Source: Gracilibacillus sp. YIM 98692
GTDB lineage: Bacteria > Bacillota > Bacilli > Bacillales > Amphibacillaceae
Direction of reading: 5' to 3'
Assembly (NCBI RefSeq): GCF_010993965.1
Contig: NZ_WIXM01000003.1
Span: forward strand, 1 to 64,000
Length of the DNA: 64,000 nt
How positions within the stretch are numbered: position 1 is the first letter of the stretch; each line of letters opens with the position of its first letter. This document shows, piece after piece, positions 52,162-60,237 of this stretch. A program made the translations under genes and the position numbers. The notes beneath the pieces were generated by a model. That model was not told where the DNA came from and made no database searches. It saw nothing but the letters and a program-made list of their open reading frames with translations.

Positions 52162-53187
52162 TTAATTAGAAAGCTCACGAATTGGATCAAACCAAGCATC
52201 ATCAACTTCTAAAAATCTTTCGTCACCTGATTTATTAAATAATCCACCTTCTTCAGAATCCTCTGGTATGAAGATATTTTCATTGTTTGCTACTTCATCC
52301 GATGTAAAAGCTTCTATAATAGCTTGTTGATCTTCTTCACTTAATGTTTCTGTATTCATTGTAAACGGAGCATTTAACACTGGTGTAACAGAGATTAATA
52401 CAAACTCCTCTCCAGCTACCGTATTAAAAGGTTCTGCAGCATCATTTTTTACTCGATAAATAGCACCAGGTCTGTTTTCTTCCCCTTCTACATGTTCTAC
52501 ATAGTTATCAACACATACATCGCAAAATGCCGCTACATCGACTTTGTCTGAAAGTAAATTAACAGCTGAACCTTGATGTGATCCGCCAAACAAAACTTCA
52601 CTAAAGAAAGCTCCACCTTCTAATAAATCCTCTTGCGTTAAATCTTCGTATCCATCTTTCTCATTAAAGTAAGAAACAATACCTTCTGACGGGACCTTAA
52701 AACCAGAAGTAGAACTGTTGGAAACAAATGAAAAAGACTTATCTACAAGATTATCAATAGAGTACTCTTCTCCATTCTTGTGATTCTCTTCGTTCCCTTT
52801 TTTTACGTTTAACCAGCTATGATACACTGCATCTTCTAAAGTACCGGAAGAGCCAGAGGCGACCGCAATTGGTAAAACATTCTCATTCTTCGCATGTGCT
52901 TCTACGTAACCTTGTGCACCTAAAAATGCCAAATCAGCATTACCGCTTGCTAAAGCCTCGATTGCTACAATATAGTCTGTTGTTGTCTGATGTTCTACTT
53001 CTTTTCCTGTTACTTCTTCTACTATGTTCCCAATCTCTTCTCTAGCTGATTTAAGATCTTCACCTGATTCATTTGGCAACCATGTAAAAGTAATTGTATC
53101 TCCTGTACTTGCTGAACCTTCTTCCGAGCACGCACTTAAAAATACAACAAATAACACAACAAAACACGACATTACGACTTTTTTCAT
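52162..53187 (-). CDS. phnD: Phosphonate-binding lipoprotein PhnD
   Basis: The 341-residue substrate-binding protein has a lipobox (FLSACS), TFTWLPNESGEDLKSAREEI at the mature start, HQTTTDYIVAIEALASGNAD and SFVSNSSTSGFKVPSEG, typical of PhnD. It captures phosphonates outside the cell. It is the first gene of the transport unit, behind GGGGGAATATTTA and a Pho box. Confidence 0.92.
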   Translation of the reverse strand: MKKVVMSCFVVLFVVFLSACSEEGSASTGDTITFTWLPNESGEDLKSAREEIGNIVEEVTGKEVEHQTTTDYIVAIEALASGNADLAFLGAQGYVEAHAKNENVLPIAVASGSSGTLEDAVYHSWLNVKKGNEENHKNGEEYSIDNLVDKSFSFVSNSSTSGFKVPSEGIVSYFNEKDGYEDLTQEDLLEGGAFFSEVLFGGSHQGSAVNLLSDKVDVAAFCDVCVDNYVEHVEGEENRPGAIYRVKNDAAEPFNTVAGEEFVLISVTPVLNAPFTMNTETLSEEDQQAIIEAFTSDEVANNENIFIPEDSEEGGLFNKSGDERFLEVDDAWFDPIRELSN

Positions 53188-53226
53188 TAAATATTCCCCC
53201 TGTATGTATTATTTCTTTCAACACTA

Positions 53227-53280
53227 ACTATATAGCTAGAAAGTTAAGCTTGTTTTAATTATCTGTAAAATATCGGTAAA
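53227..53280 (-). promoter_or_regulatory. Pho box and -10 region upstream of phnD
   Basis: On the minus strand TTTACC, TTTACA, TTAAAA and TTAACT start exactly 11 bp apart (plus-strand positions 53275, 53264, 53253, 53242), followed 9 bp later by TATAGT (53227-53232). This matches PhoP-activated promoters of Bacillus, which have four TT(A/T/C)ACA-type repeats and no -35 box. Confidence 0.82.
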
Positions 53281-53330
53281 GTTTTTATTTATACATATTA
53301 AATCTAGTAACCTTGCTCGTTAACCTATAG

Positions 53331-53400
53331 ATAAAGAAAACTCGGCGATTGCCGAGCCTTGGCGACAGCAGAGCCGTAGTTGCCCTTATCTATCTTCCTA
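53331..53400 (-). repeat. R2 repeat with terminator-like hairpin
   Basis: On the minus strand it reads TAGATAAGGGCAACTACGGC, TCTGCTGTCGCC, then the hairpin CTCGGC-AATC-GCCGAG (53341-53356) and TTTTCTTTAT. The upstream third of the element is less conserved than in the other copies. It lies between the small gene at 53484 and the phnD promoter. Confidence 0.65.
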
Positions 53401-53462
53401 ATCGTGGAATCTACACCGAATTCACTTCATATGTAACACGATATAAATTGTGATATGGATAA

Positions 53463-53512
53463 AAAAGCAAAGAAGGAATCGGTTTATAACCAACTCCTTC
53501 TTTGCTTTTGCT
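53463..53512 (-). terminator. Terminator overlapping the end of the 98-residue gene
   Basis: AAAGCAAAGAAGGA and TCCTTCTTTGCTTT pair perfectly; T residues follow on the minus strand. Its upstream arm is part of the last codons of the gene. Confidence 0.8.
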
Positions 53513-53780
53513 TTTGCTTTGGGAAATCGTAAATTTTTGGTTTTGACACACCGTTTGAATCAATATTACGTCTCTTTCTATCTTCCTCTACTAATGAATC
53601 TAATTTATGAATCCCTTTTTGTAATTGATGTTCTGTTAAATCTCCCTTAGCATATAAACTGCATAGCATGCCATAAGCAATAACCTTTGTATCTACTTCC
53701 ATATTAACTACTAAATCTACATCGGAATTCCCGCTATCCTGAATAATAGATTTCAATTTATTTTCAGTTGCATCTTGCAT
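53484..53780 (-). CDS. Small protein with DSGNSDVDL motif, function unknown
   Basis: The 98-residue protein has an N-terminal part with IIQDSGNSDVDLVVNMEVDT (about 12-31), a helical middle (AYGMLCSLYAKGDLTEHQL) and a basic Gln/Lys-rich end. The DSGNS followed by alternating Asp/Val residues recurs in the next protein upstream. The style recalls spore-coat CotX-like segments, but I cannot prove a relation. AGGAGG precedes the ATG. Confidence 0.6.
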   Translation of the reverse strand: MQDATENKLKSIIQDSGNSDVDLVVNMEVDTKVIAYGMLCSLYAKGDLTEHQLQKGIHKLDSLVEEDRKRRNIDSNGVSKPKIYDFPKQKQKQRRSWL

Positions 53781-53804
53781 GTGGAACCTCCTATTCTATT
53801 AAAA

Positions 53805-53832
53805 AGGAGATACTACTTTTTTAGCATCTCCT
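53805..53832 (-). terminator. Hairpin between the two small DSGNS genes
   Basis: AGGAGAT and ATCTCCT pair around a 14-nt loop; on the minus strand TTTTT follows. It probably ends the 89-residue gene transcript, perhaps only partly. Confidence 0.55.
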
Positions 53833-53843
53833 ATCATAATATA

Positions 53844-54113
53844 TTACACATCAAATTCTTGATCCTGATCTGCTTTTGATCTAGCACGTACTCTAGCTTT
53901 CGAATCACTATCTACTTTTATATCTATATCTAATTTTGAATTTCCAGAATCTATAACTTTTGCATCTGCTTTATTTAGGTTTTTATCCTTTAAACGCACA
54001 TCATTCTCATTATCTAATTCACTGTCTAGTTTACTGTCTAGTTTGGCATCAACATCTAAATCATTTTTGTTTTTATTCTTTAAAATGTCTTCTTCTTCCC
54101 AGAATTTACTCAT
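53844..54113 (-). CDS. Low-complexity Asp/Lys/Asn-rich small protein with DSGNS motif
   Basis: The 89-residue protein begins MSKFWEEEDILKNKNKND and continues with repeats such as LDSKLDSELDNENDV, then VIDSGNSKLDIDIKVDSDSK and RVRARSKADQDQEFDV. It is hydrophilic and repetitive, without a signal. The DSGNS block resembles that of the adjacent gene, so the two may act together, for example in a spore or cell-surface layer (a guess). The start at 54113 follows AAAAGGGGGGATATCT. Confidence 0.6.
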   Translation of the reverse strand: MSKFWEEEDILKNKNKNDLDVDAKLDSKLDSELDNENDVRLKDKNLNKADAKVIDSGNSKLDIDIKVDSDSKARVRARSKADQDQEFDV

Positions 54114-54256
54114 AGATATCCCCCCTTTTCTAATGTTAATACCAATATATGTACTTTGATAAATGGTGTATGGACAAAGGTGCCATTTTTTCATAGACTA
54201 GAAACTATTTTTATACTAATGAAATATTGTTTAATATTTAAATAAAATTAGATGAC

Positions 54257-54291
54257 AAAAGCCAGCGTCATATACTATGAAGCTGGCTTTT
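54257..54291 (-). terminator. Terminator of the drug exporter gene
   Basis: AAAAGCCAGC and GCTGGCTTTT form a perfect 10-bp stem around a 15-nt loop at the 3' end of the exporter gene; on the minus strand it is followed by TTGTCATC, a weak T-tract. Confidence 0.6.
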
Positions 54292-55510
54292 CCTCATCGT
54301 TTTCTTCTTTTGTCAGTGTAAAAAATGCGATAAAACCTACTAAAGACGTCGTAAATAGTGACGCTCCCATTGGTACTGCAGTGGTTTCGTCAATCCCAAC
54401 AAGTGGAGCTATAATGGATCCCATTAATAACGGCGACATGCCTAATAGTGCACTTGCACTACCTGCTCGATGTCCTTGCTTTTTCATTGCAAGTGAAAAA
54501 GAACTTGTTAAAATAATACCGATTGTATACATGTGAATAAAAATAGGAATAACAATCAGAGCAAGTGGCCCTTGTATAATGGTCATTACTAAAAGGAAAG
54601 CATTTGCGCATAGGGATACGATAACCCCTGTCCGTAATAATGAACGATCCTGTACTCTGCCACTTAACCTACCAACCGTAAAGCTCCCTGAAATAATCGC
54701 TAAACCGTTTATACCAAATAATATACTGAAAATCTGTGGTGAAACTTGGTAGATTTCTTGATAGACAAAGGGTGTCCCTGCTACATAAGCAAAGGTTCCA
54801 CCTTGCACAAAACAGACAACAATAGCATATCCAATAAAAGACCGATCAGTTAGCAATCCTCCCATTGTTCGTACTGTATGGGCAATAGAGCTAGGCTGTC
54901 TTTTTTCCAGTGGCAGGGATTCTTTTAATCTAAAAACGACCATGGCAACAAGCGAAAATCCAAAAATACTTAAGAATATAAAAATCGTATGCCATGTAGC
55001 AAATGGTAATAGCAGAACTGCTCCTCCACTAATAGGAGCAATCATTGGTGCTGTTGCATTAATCACCATCAGCAAGGCGAAAAATTGTGTAAGGTCCTTT
55101 CCATTAAAAATATCTCTGACCACTGCACGCGACAGTACTATTCCTGCAGATGCAGTAAAACCTTGTAAAAAGCGAGCGATAATTAGAACAATTATATTTG
55201 GAGCAGCTGCACAAAGCAATGAAGCAATAGCAAAAAAAGTAAGCGATATAATCATAGGCTTTCTTCTACCGTGTGCATCACTGATTGGACCAAATACAAG
55301 CTGACCACTTGCTAGTCCAACCAAACATGCTGTTAAACTAAGCTGTACTAATGATGCTCTTGCATCAAAATCATCTGCTATCGCAGGGAAACTAGGTAAA
55401 TACATATCAATATTAAAAGGCCCTAACATCCCAAGCATAGCCAATAAGAAAGCAAGAGCTAAACGCTTTTTCCCTTTAGGGTTTCTCTCCAAAATATCCT
55501 GTTGTGGCAT
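54275..55510 (-). CDS. MFS multidrug exporter, Bcr/CflA type
   Basis: The 411-residue protein has 12 transmembrane helices and Bcr/CflA marks: LGPFNIDMYLPSFPAIADDF at the first helix, GQLVFGPISDAHGRRKPMI in loop 2-3 and RFLQGFTASAGIVLSRAVVR in helix 4-5. It is expected to export drugs with proton exchange. The start at 55510 follows AGGAAGGTGAAGG. Confidence 0.88.
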   Translation of the reverse strand: MPQQDILERNPKGKKRLALAFLLAMLGMLGPFNIDMYLPSFPAIADDFDARASLVQLSLTACLVGLASGQLVFGPISDAHGRRKPMIISLTFFAIASLLCAAAPNIIVLIIARFLQGFTASAGIVLSRAVVRDIFNGKDLTQFFALLMVINATAPMIAPISGGAVLLLPFATWHTIFIFLSIFGFSLVAMVVFRLKESLPLEKRQPSSIAHTVRTMGGLLTDRSFIGYAIVVCFVQGGTFAYVAGTPFVYQEIYQVSPQIFSILFGINGLAIISGSFTVGRLSGRVQDRSLLRTGVIVSLCANAFLLVMTIIQGPLALIVIPIFIHMYTIGIILTSSFSLAMKKQGHRAGSASALLGMSPLLMGSIIAPLVGIDETTAVPMGASLFTTSLVGFIAFFTLTKEENDEEKPAS

Positions 55511-56012
55511 TCCTTCACCTTCCTCACTTCTCCCCATTATAATAGATTAGGAAAATATAGTATAATAATTGAACTGCACCACATTTACACATGAAAGGCA
55601 TCAGAAATATTTTTATAATAATACTTCCGCCAACAAACGATGCGTTCCAATTATGCACCTTTTCCGATTTTGCTTCATTTTATTTTTATATCATCTTCTG
55701 TGAACTGAGCTACTTCTTATGTATTAGCTAAAGTTTTTTCAGGTATATCCCCTCTTGTAATGGGAGAATGATCCAATACACTTAATCTGACTTTTATTCT
55801 CCTTTTCCTAAATACTGTAATTATTATTATAAAGATCTTCTAAATAGAAGTGAAAAAAGGATGTTTATTATTTTTCTAAAAGTGAATATATAAATAAAAG
55901 ATATTTTTAGTGGAAAGGAGATATTCATTAAAAGCTATTTCCATCCATTACATCCAGTTCGAAAGCGTGCTCAAGTTTGTCTAAAATTATATCTCAAAAA
56001 GGAGTGAAAACT
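55511..56012. other. Intergenic region between divergent genes, nothing recognised
   Basis: This 500-bp AT-rich gap lies between the exporter and the universal stress gene. I see no repeat, RNA or coding region. A GTTTAT with a GTGAAT 13 bp later near 55865 only weakly resembles a sigma-B promoter. Confidence 0.4.
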
Positions 56013-56507
56013 ATGACCAAAGAATTCACAAACATTCTTGTCGCTTATGATGGATCAATGGATAGTGTGGAAGCATTAAAAGCAGCGGAGAATTTGGCAA
56101 AAGTAAATCAAAGCAGATTAACCATTGTTCATGTAAAAGAACAAGGTGATCGTATCCCTCTTCATCATCAACAGTCTTTTCCAATCGGACAGGGGTATAC
56201 AAATACTGCTCCTATAGCTCCCCAATTGAAAACAGGTTCAGATTTTAAAACAGATCTTGAAGATGATAATTCTGATCATATTCTTGCAGAAGCAAAAAAT
56301 CATTTGACTAGTGCGCGTACCGAAGCTGAATACGAAAAACTTTTAGGAACACCATCTAAAGAAATTGTGCGATTTGCCAATCAAAATGAAGTAGATCTAA
56401 TCGTAATCGGAAGCAGAGGTTTAAGTGGTATTAAAAAATTAGTGATGGGAAGTGTTAGTCATAAAGTAACCAATAACGCTAACTGTCCTGTCCTTGTTAT
56501 TAAATAA
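56013..56507 (+). CDS. Universal stress protein, UspA family
   Basis: The 164-residue protein has NILVAYDGSMDSVEAL at the start and the ATP-binding GSRGLSGIKKLVMGSVSHKV then NCPVLVIK at the end (G-2x-G-9x-G-S pattern). A low-complexity insert sits around residues 45-85. The exact stress role is unknown. ATG at 56013 follows AAAGGAG; the frame from 55977 has no ribosome site. Confidence 0.88.
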   Translation: MTKEFTNILVAYDGSMDSVEALKAAENLAKVNQSRLTIVHVKEQGDRIPLHHQQSFPIGQGYTNTAPIAPQLKTGSDFKTDLEDDNSDHILAEAKNHLTSARTEAEYEKLLGTPSKEIVRFANQNEVDLIVIGSRGLSGIKKLVMGSVSHKVTNNANCPVLVIK

Positions 56508-56514
56508 AGAAAGC

Positions 56515-56550
56515 GCTGCATTCTTTAAAAAAGAGTGCAGCATTTTCTTT
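56515..56550 (+). terminator. Terminator of the UspA gene
   Basis: GCTGCATTCTTT and an imperfect AAGAGTGCAGC arm form a hairpin followed by TTTTCTTTTG, directly after the stop codon. Confidence 0.8.
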
Positions 56551-56805
56551 TGTATCGAAACCTGTATTTTCCTTCTCTTGTTATCCAAACCATTTCTTTA
56601 ATATTTCTTATTCATTTCATGTAATATTACCGATTATCCATCATAGAATATAAATAGTGGCAAATTCATTTCTATCAAATGAAAACCACTCTCCTATTAT
56701 TGTTAGAAAAAGGAACAATAACATAGCATGATGATAATCTATTCTTTTAATAGATTCATGATTATAAATGGTAAATATTTGATATTAGTCTGAGGGGGAT
56801 TTAAC

Positions 56806-57957
56806 ATGAAACAAGAATGTGTCACAATGCTTCTAGCTGGAGGCGTCGGTAAACGCCTTGGTTTATTAACCCAAAACATAGCAAAACCCGCTGTTCCTTT
56901 TGGTGGAAAATACCGTATTATTGACTTCACATTAAGTAATTGCATGCAATCTAATATGAACACAGTTGGGGTCGTTACACAATACAATCCGTTTGAACTT
57001 CATAAACATATTGGCGCAGGCGATACATGGGATCTGAATAAAAATAATGGCGGACTCACTATTTTATCTCCTTTTACTGAACAAAATGGAGGTGACTGGT
57101 ATCGTGGTACTGCTGACGCTGTAACGAAAAACATATCCTTTATTGATCAGTATGATCCAGAATATGTCATGATTTTATCTGGTGACCATATTTATCACAT
57201 GGATTATGACAAGTTACTGCATCATCATAAGCAAAAAGATGCAGATGTTACCATTTCCACGATAAAAGTGCCATGGTCAGAAACTTCACGATTTGGAATT
57301 CTCCATACTGATGAACATTTCAAGATCTATGATTTCGAGGAAAAACCTGTACAAGCCAAAAACAACCTTGCTTCCATGGGAATTTATATTTTTAACTGGA
57401 ATATTCTAAAACAATATCTAGAAATGGATGCAAGTGCAGTAAGTTCCGATCATGATTTTGGGAAGGATATTATTCCTGCTTTGATAGAAGATCAAGTAGA
57501 TGTGTATGCCTATCAATTTCAAGGTTATTGGAAGGATGTTGGTACAATAGAGAGTTATTGGGAAGCACATATGGATTTATTACAAGAGAATTTTCCATTT
57601 TCTCTTCATCAAAATGAATGGAATACCTATTCTCATAATTCTTTATATGGACCACAACTTGTTGATGAGAATGGTATAGTTCGGCAATCACTTATTCATG
57701 ACGGATGTATGTTTTCTGGGGAAATTGATAGGTCTGTGTTATTTGAAAATGTGCATGTAGGGAAAGGTTCCGTTATAAAACAATCGGTGGTTCACCCTGG
57801 TGCTCGAATTGGCTCTGATGTTGTACTTGATAGAGTTATCATACAAGAGGATGTCATAATTCCAAATAATGTGAACATAGTTGCTGCTCTGGATGAAGAA
57901 CCTATTGTTCTTTCAAAAAATAACATAGAATCAAAATTACTAGTTAAGACATCATAA
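56806..57957 (+). CDS. glgC: Glucose-1-phosphate adenylyltransferase
   Basis: The 383-residue enzyme makes ADP-glucose for glycogen. It has LLAGGVGKRLGLLTQNIAKP with AVPFGGKYRIIDF, GTADAV, YVMILSGDHIYHMDY and FEEKP, then a C-terminal left-handed beta-helix. No glgB, glgD, glgA or glgP follows, which is unusual because they normally form one operon in Bacillus. GAGGGGG precedes the ATG and a terminator follows. Confidence 0.92.
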   Translation: MKQECVTMLLAGGVGKRLGLLTQNIAKPAVPFGGKYRIIDFTLSNCMQSNMNTVGVVTQYNPFELHKHIGAGDTWDLNKNNGGLTILSPFTEQNGGDWYRGTADAVTKNISFIDQYDPEYVMILSGDHIYHMDYDKLLHHHKQKDADVTISTIKVPWSETSRFGILHTDEHFKIYDFEEKPVQAKNNLASMGIYIFNWNILKQYLEMDASAVSSDHDFGKDIIPALIEDQVDVYAYQFQGYWKDVGTIESYWEAHMDLLQENFPFSLHQNEWNTYSHNSLYGPQLVDENGIVRQSLIHDGCMFSGEIDRSVLFENVHVGKGSVIKQSVVHPGARIGSDVVLDRVIIQEDVIIPNNVNIVAALDEEPIVLSKNNIESKLLVKTS

Positions 57958-57965
57958 GCATGTTT

Positions 57966-57993
57966 AAGCCTGCTAATTAAGCAGGCTTCCTTT
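57966..57993 (+). terminator. Terminator of glgC
   Basis: AAGCCTGC and GCAGGCTT pair around a 7-nt loop and are followed by CCTTT. The stem starts 9 bp after the glgC stop codon. Confidence 0.8.
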
Positions 57994-58031
57994 ACGTGGT
58001 TCCAAACTATTTTAACTAATAATGAAAAATT

Positions 58032-58775
58032 TTAATTCAATTCCTCTGTATTTTTCCTTGATTGATACCCCAATTCCTCTTTAGCATTGGAGATATCCCA
58101 CGGTTTACCTGGATTATCAGATACGCCATAATAAGTTCCATACTTCACATTGGAATTTATGGCGGATTCAAATACATTCACTAAATCTTCCCTCGAGAGT
58201 AACGTTCTTTTTAAACGATCATTTTTTGCTAAAGCTACCTTCTCCTCTTCATGAGGAACAGATCCAATACGTATATTAATAACCGATAAATCAGAATGTA
58301 ATGAGAAAATGAAACCTGCTTGTTCGGAAGCAATTTTTAACACACCGTATAAGCCTTTTGGGTATGGGTAGTCGTCTGTTGTTATTTCCCGTCCAAGCTT
58401 GGAATGCCCATTCTTTTCATAATAATCCGTCACATGATTGCTACTAGCAAAGATAACTTGGGGTATTTGGTATTTTTCAGCGGCTAGCATTAGATAATAA
58501 GAAGCTTTAAAGAAGACATCTGTCATCGAATCAAACTTAACCACATCTTCTATTGCTTTATCAGTTTCCATTCTTAGTAAGTTGATGATCACATCCGTAT
58601 CTCGTGGAATGGTTGATAATAAACTTTTATAATCTGTTGCATCAACATAGTGATGTGTTTTGGTATTCTCTTTTATAGTTTTATCCAGAACTAGAACATT
58701 GTATGTTTTGCTTAAGGATTGAAAAAGTATTTCACCAACTGTCCCTGCCCCGCCGACAATGACAAGATTCCTCAT
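58032..58775 (-). CDS. NAD-dependent epimerase/dehydratase (SDR) family protein
   Basis: The 247-residue protein has the Rossmann motif LVIVGGAGTVGEILF, a VIFASSNHVTDYY region and YPKGLYGVLKIASEQ with the YxxxK catalytic pair (YGVLK). The general layout resembles uronate dehydrogenases and related sugar-modifying enzymes, but the substrate is open. The start at 58775 follows GGGGGAG. It is convergent with glgC and divergent from the CAP gene. Confidence 0.8.
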   Translation of the reverse strand: MRNLVIVGGAGTVGEILFQSLSKTYNVLVLDKTIKENTKTHHYVDATDYKSLLSTIPRDTDVIINLLRMETDKAIEDVVKFDSMTDVFFKASYYLMLAAEKYQIPQVIFASSNHVTDYYEKNGHSKLGREITTDDYPYPKGLYGVLKIASEQAGFIFSLHSDLSVINIRIGSVPHEEEKVALAKNDRLKRTLLSREDLVNVFESAINSNVKYGTYYGVSDNPGKPWDISNAKEELGYQSRKNTEELN

Positions 58776-58941
58776 TTTAACTCCCCCGTTCATTTACTTA
58801 AAATAGTATTACCAGACTGTTTAAACATTATTATAAAATGAGTACTTACTGACGTATTAAACTTCTTATACCCTCCCTATTTGTTCCTAGACTAAAATCT
58901 TGGTAAAATAAAATAATCAAAAGTAGGACAGGAGTGGGATT

Positions 58942-60072
58942 TTGCCAAAAATACGAAACATTATCTTTTTATTGCTTATAGCATATGGATTTTGGCATTT
59001 TTATGGAGATACGTTCAATCGCTCAGGTGTAGAGGGCGTGTGGGACGATATGAAAACTGATGTTGATGAAATAAAAGAGAATCCTCGAGTTGCCGCTTTT
59101 TTAGACACAATGAACCAGGAAATCCAATTATTTCTCGGGAAATTAAATGATAATTTTGCAGAAAATAAGCAGCCTACCCAGCCTGCTCCAGACCACCCAG
59201 AGCTAAGTCAGCCTTCAGATCAATCCTTCTCTGTTCACAATATCGAGATAGGAGATGACCGTTCAGAGGTGGAAAATCAAGCAGGTAATCACAAACGTTC
59301 ATCGCAAAATGAATATGGGGTTAATTGGGTGGCTTATCATGAAAATTACGCTAACTTTTTTATGGTGGCATATGATGAGGAAAATAAAGTGGCTGGTTTA
59401 TACACCAATCAAAACCTACTCTCATCAAACGAAGAAATCACCCTTGAATCGTCTAAGGAAACAGTGGTTTCTAAATTAGGAGAGCCGATAAAAGGAATAC
59501 GGAAAGGGTTTGTTCATTATCAAGTTCAAAACAACGAAGAATACGATACTTTTCTTATAGACAATAATTATGTGACCATTTTTTATGATAAGCACGAAAA
59601 CAACACCGTTACAGCCATTCAAATCATTAGTGGTGGACTGGAAAAACAAAAAGAAGGCTTTTTTGCAGAGCCCAGCAATGCACTTAGAGAAGGATTTGAA
59701 TATCAATTGTTTGACTTAACCAATGCGGCAAGAGTAGCACATGGACTTTCGCCGTTGGAGTGGAAAGAACCCGTAAGAACAACTGCTCGTGATCACAGCC
59801 AAGATATGGCAGACAATAATTATTTCAGTCATACCAATTTAGATGGACAAACTCCATTTGACCGTCTGTCAGAGGATGATATTCGCTACCGAATGGCTGG
59901 GGAGAATCTTGCTGCAGGACAATCAAGCAGCGTTTTTGCACATGAAGGTCTGATGAATTCGCTTGGTCACCGCGAAAACATTTTAAAGAACGGGTATAGG
60001 TTACTAGCGATAGGCGTGGCTTTTAATGAAGAATCACAGCCTTATTATACGGAAAACTTTATAACAGAATAG
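58942..60072 (+). CDS. CAP-domain protein with CAP-associated N-terminal domain
   Basis: The 376-residue protein has an N-terminal hydrophobic anchor (IRNIIFLLLIAYGFWHFYGD), a proline-rich linker, a CAP-associated domain (GDDRSEVENQAG to TAIQII, about 93-230) and a C-terminal CAP/SCP domain (FDLTNAARVAHGLSPLEW, SHTNLDGQTPFDRL, AGENLAAG, GHRENIL). It resembles B. subtilis YlbC-type proteins, sited at the cell surface, function unknown. The start is TTG behind AGGAGTGGGATT. Confidence 0.85.
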   Translation: MPKIRNIIFLLLIAYGFWHFYGDTFNRSGVEGVWDDMKTDVDEIKENPRVAAFLDTMNQEIQLFLGKLNDNFAENKQPTQPAPDHPELSQPSDQSFSVHNIEIGDDRSEVENQAGNHKRSSQNEYGVNWVAYHENYANFFMVAYDEENKVAGLYTNQNLLSSNEEITLESSKETVVSKLGEPIKGIRKGFVHYQVQNNEEYDTFLIDNNYVTIFYDKHENNTVTAIQIISGGLEKQKEGFFAEPSNALREGFEYQLFDLTNAARVAHGLSPLEWKEPVRTTARDHSQDMADNNYFSHTNLDGQTPFDRLSEDDIRYRMAGENLAAGQSSSVFAHEGLMNSLGHRENILKNGYRLLAIGVAFNEESQPYYTENFITE

Positions 60073-60076
60073 TACA

Positions 60077-60114
60077 GAAAGGCAGGGTTTGCTTATTTGC
60101 AACCTTGCCTTTTT
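60077..60114 (+). terminator. Terminator of the CAP-domain gene
   Basis: AAAGGCAGGGTTTGC and GCAACCTTGCCTTT pair with one mismatch, followed by TTTTC, right after the stop codon. Confidence 0.75.
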
Positions 60115-60237
60115 CATTCGTGTGTTATATCCTACACATTATTTACAATCTGCAAGCTTAATCTCATATATGATCATGTGGGTAGCGATGAAAATTATTG
60201 TTTTATCCATTTTGGTATTGCACTTGACTGATTCAGA

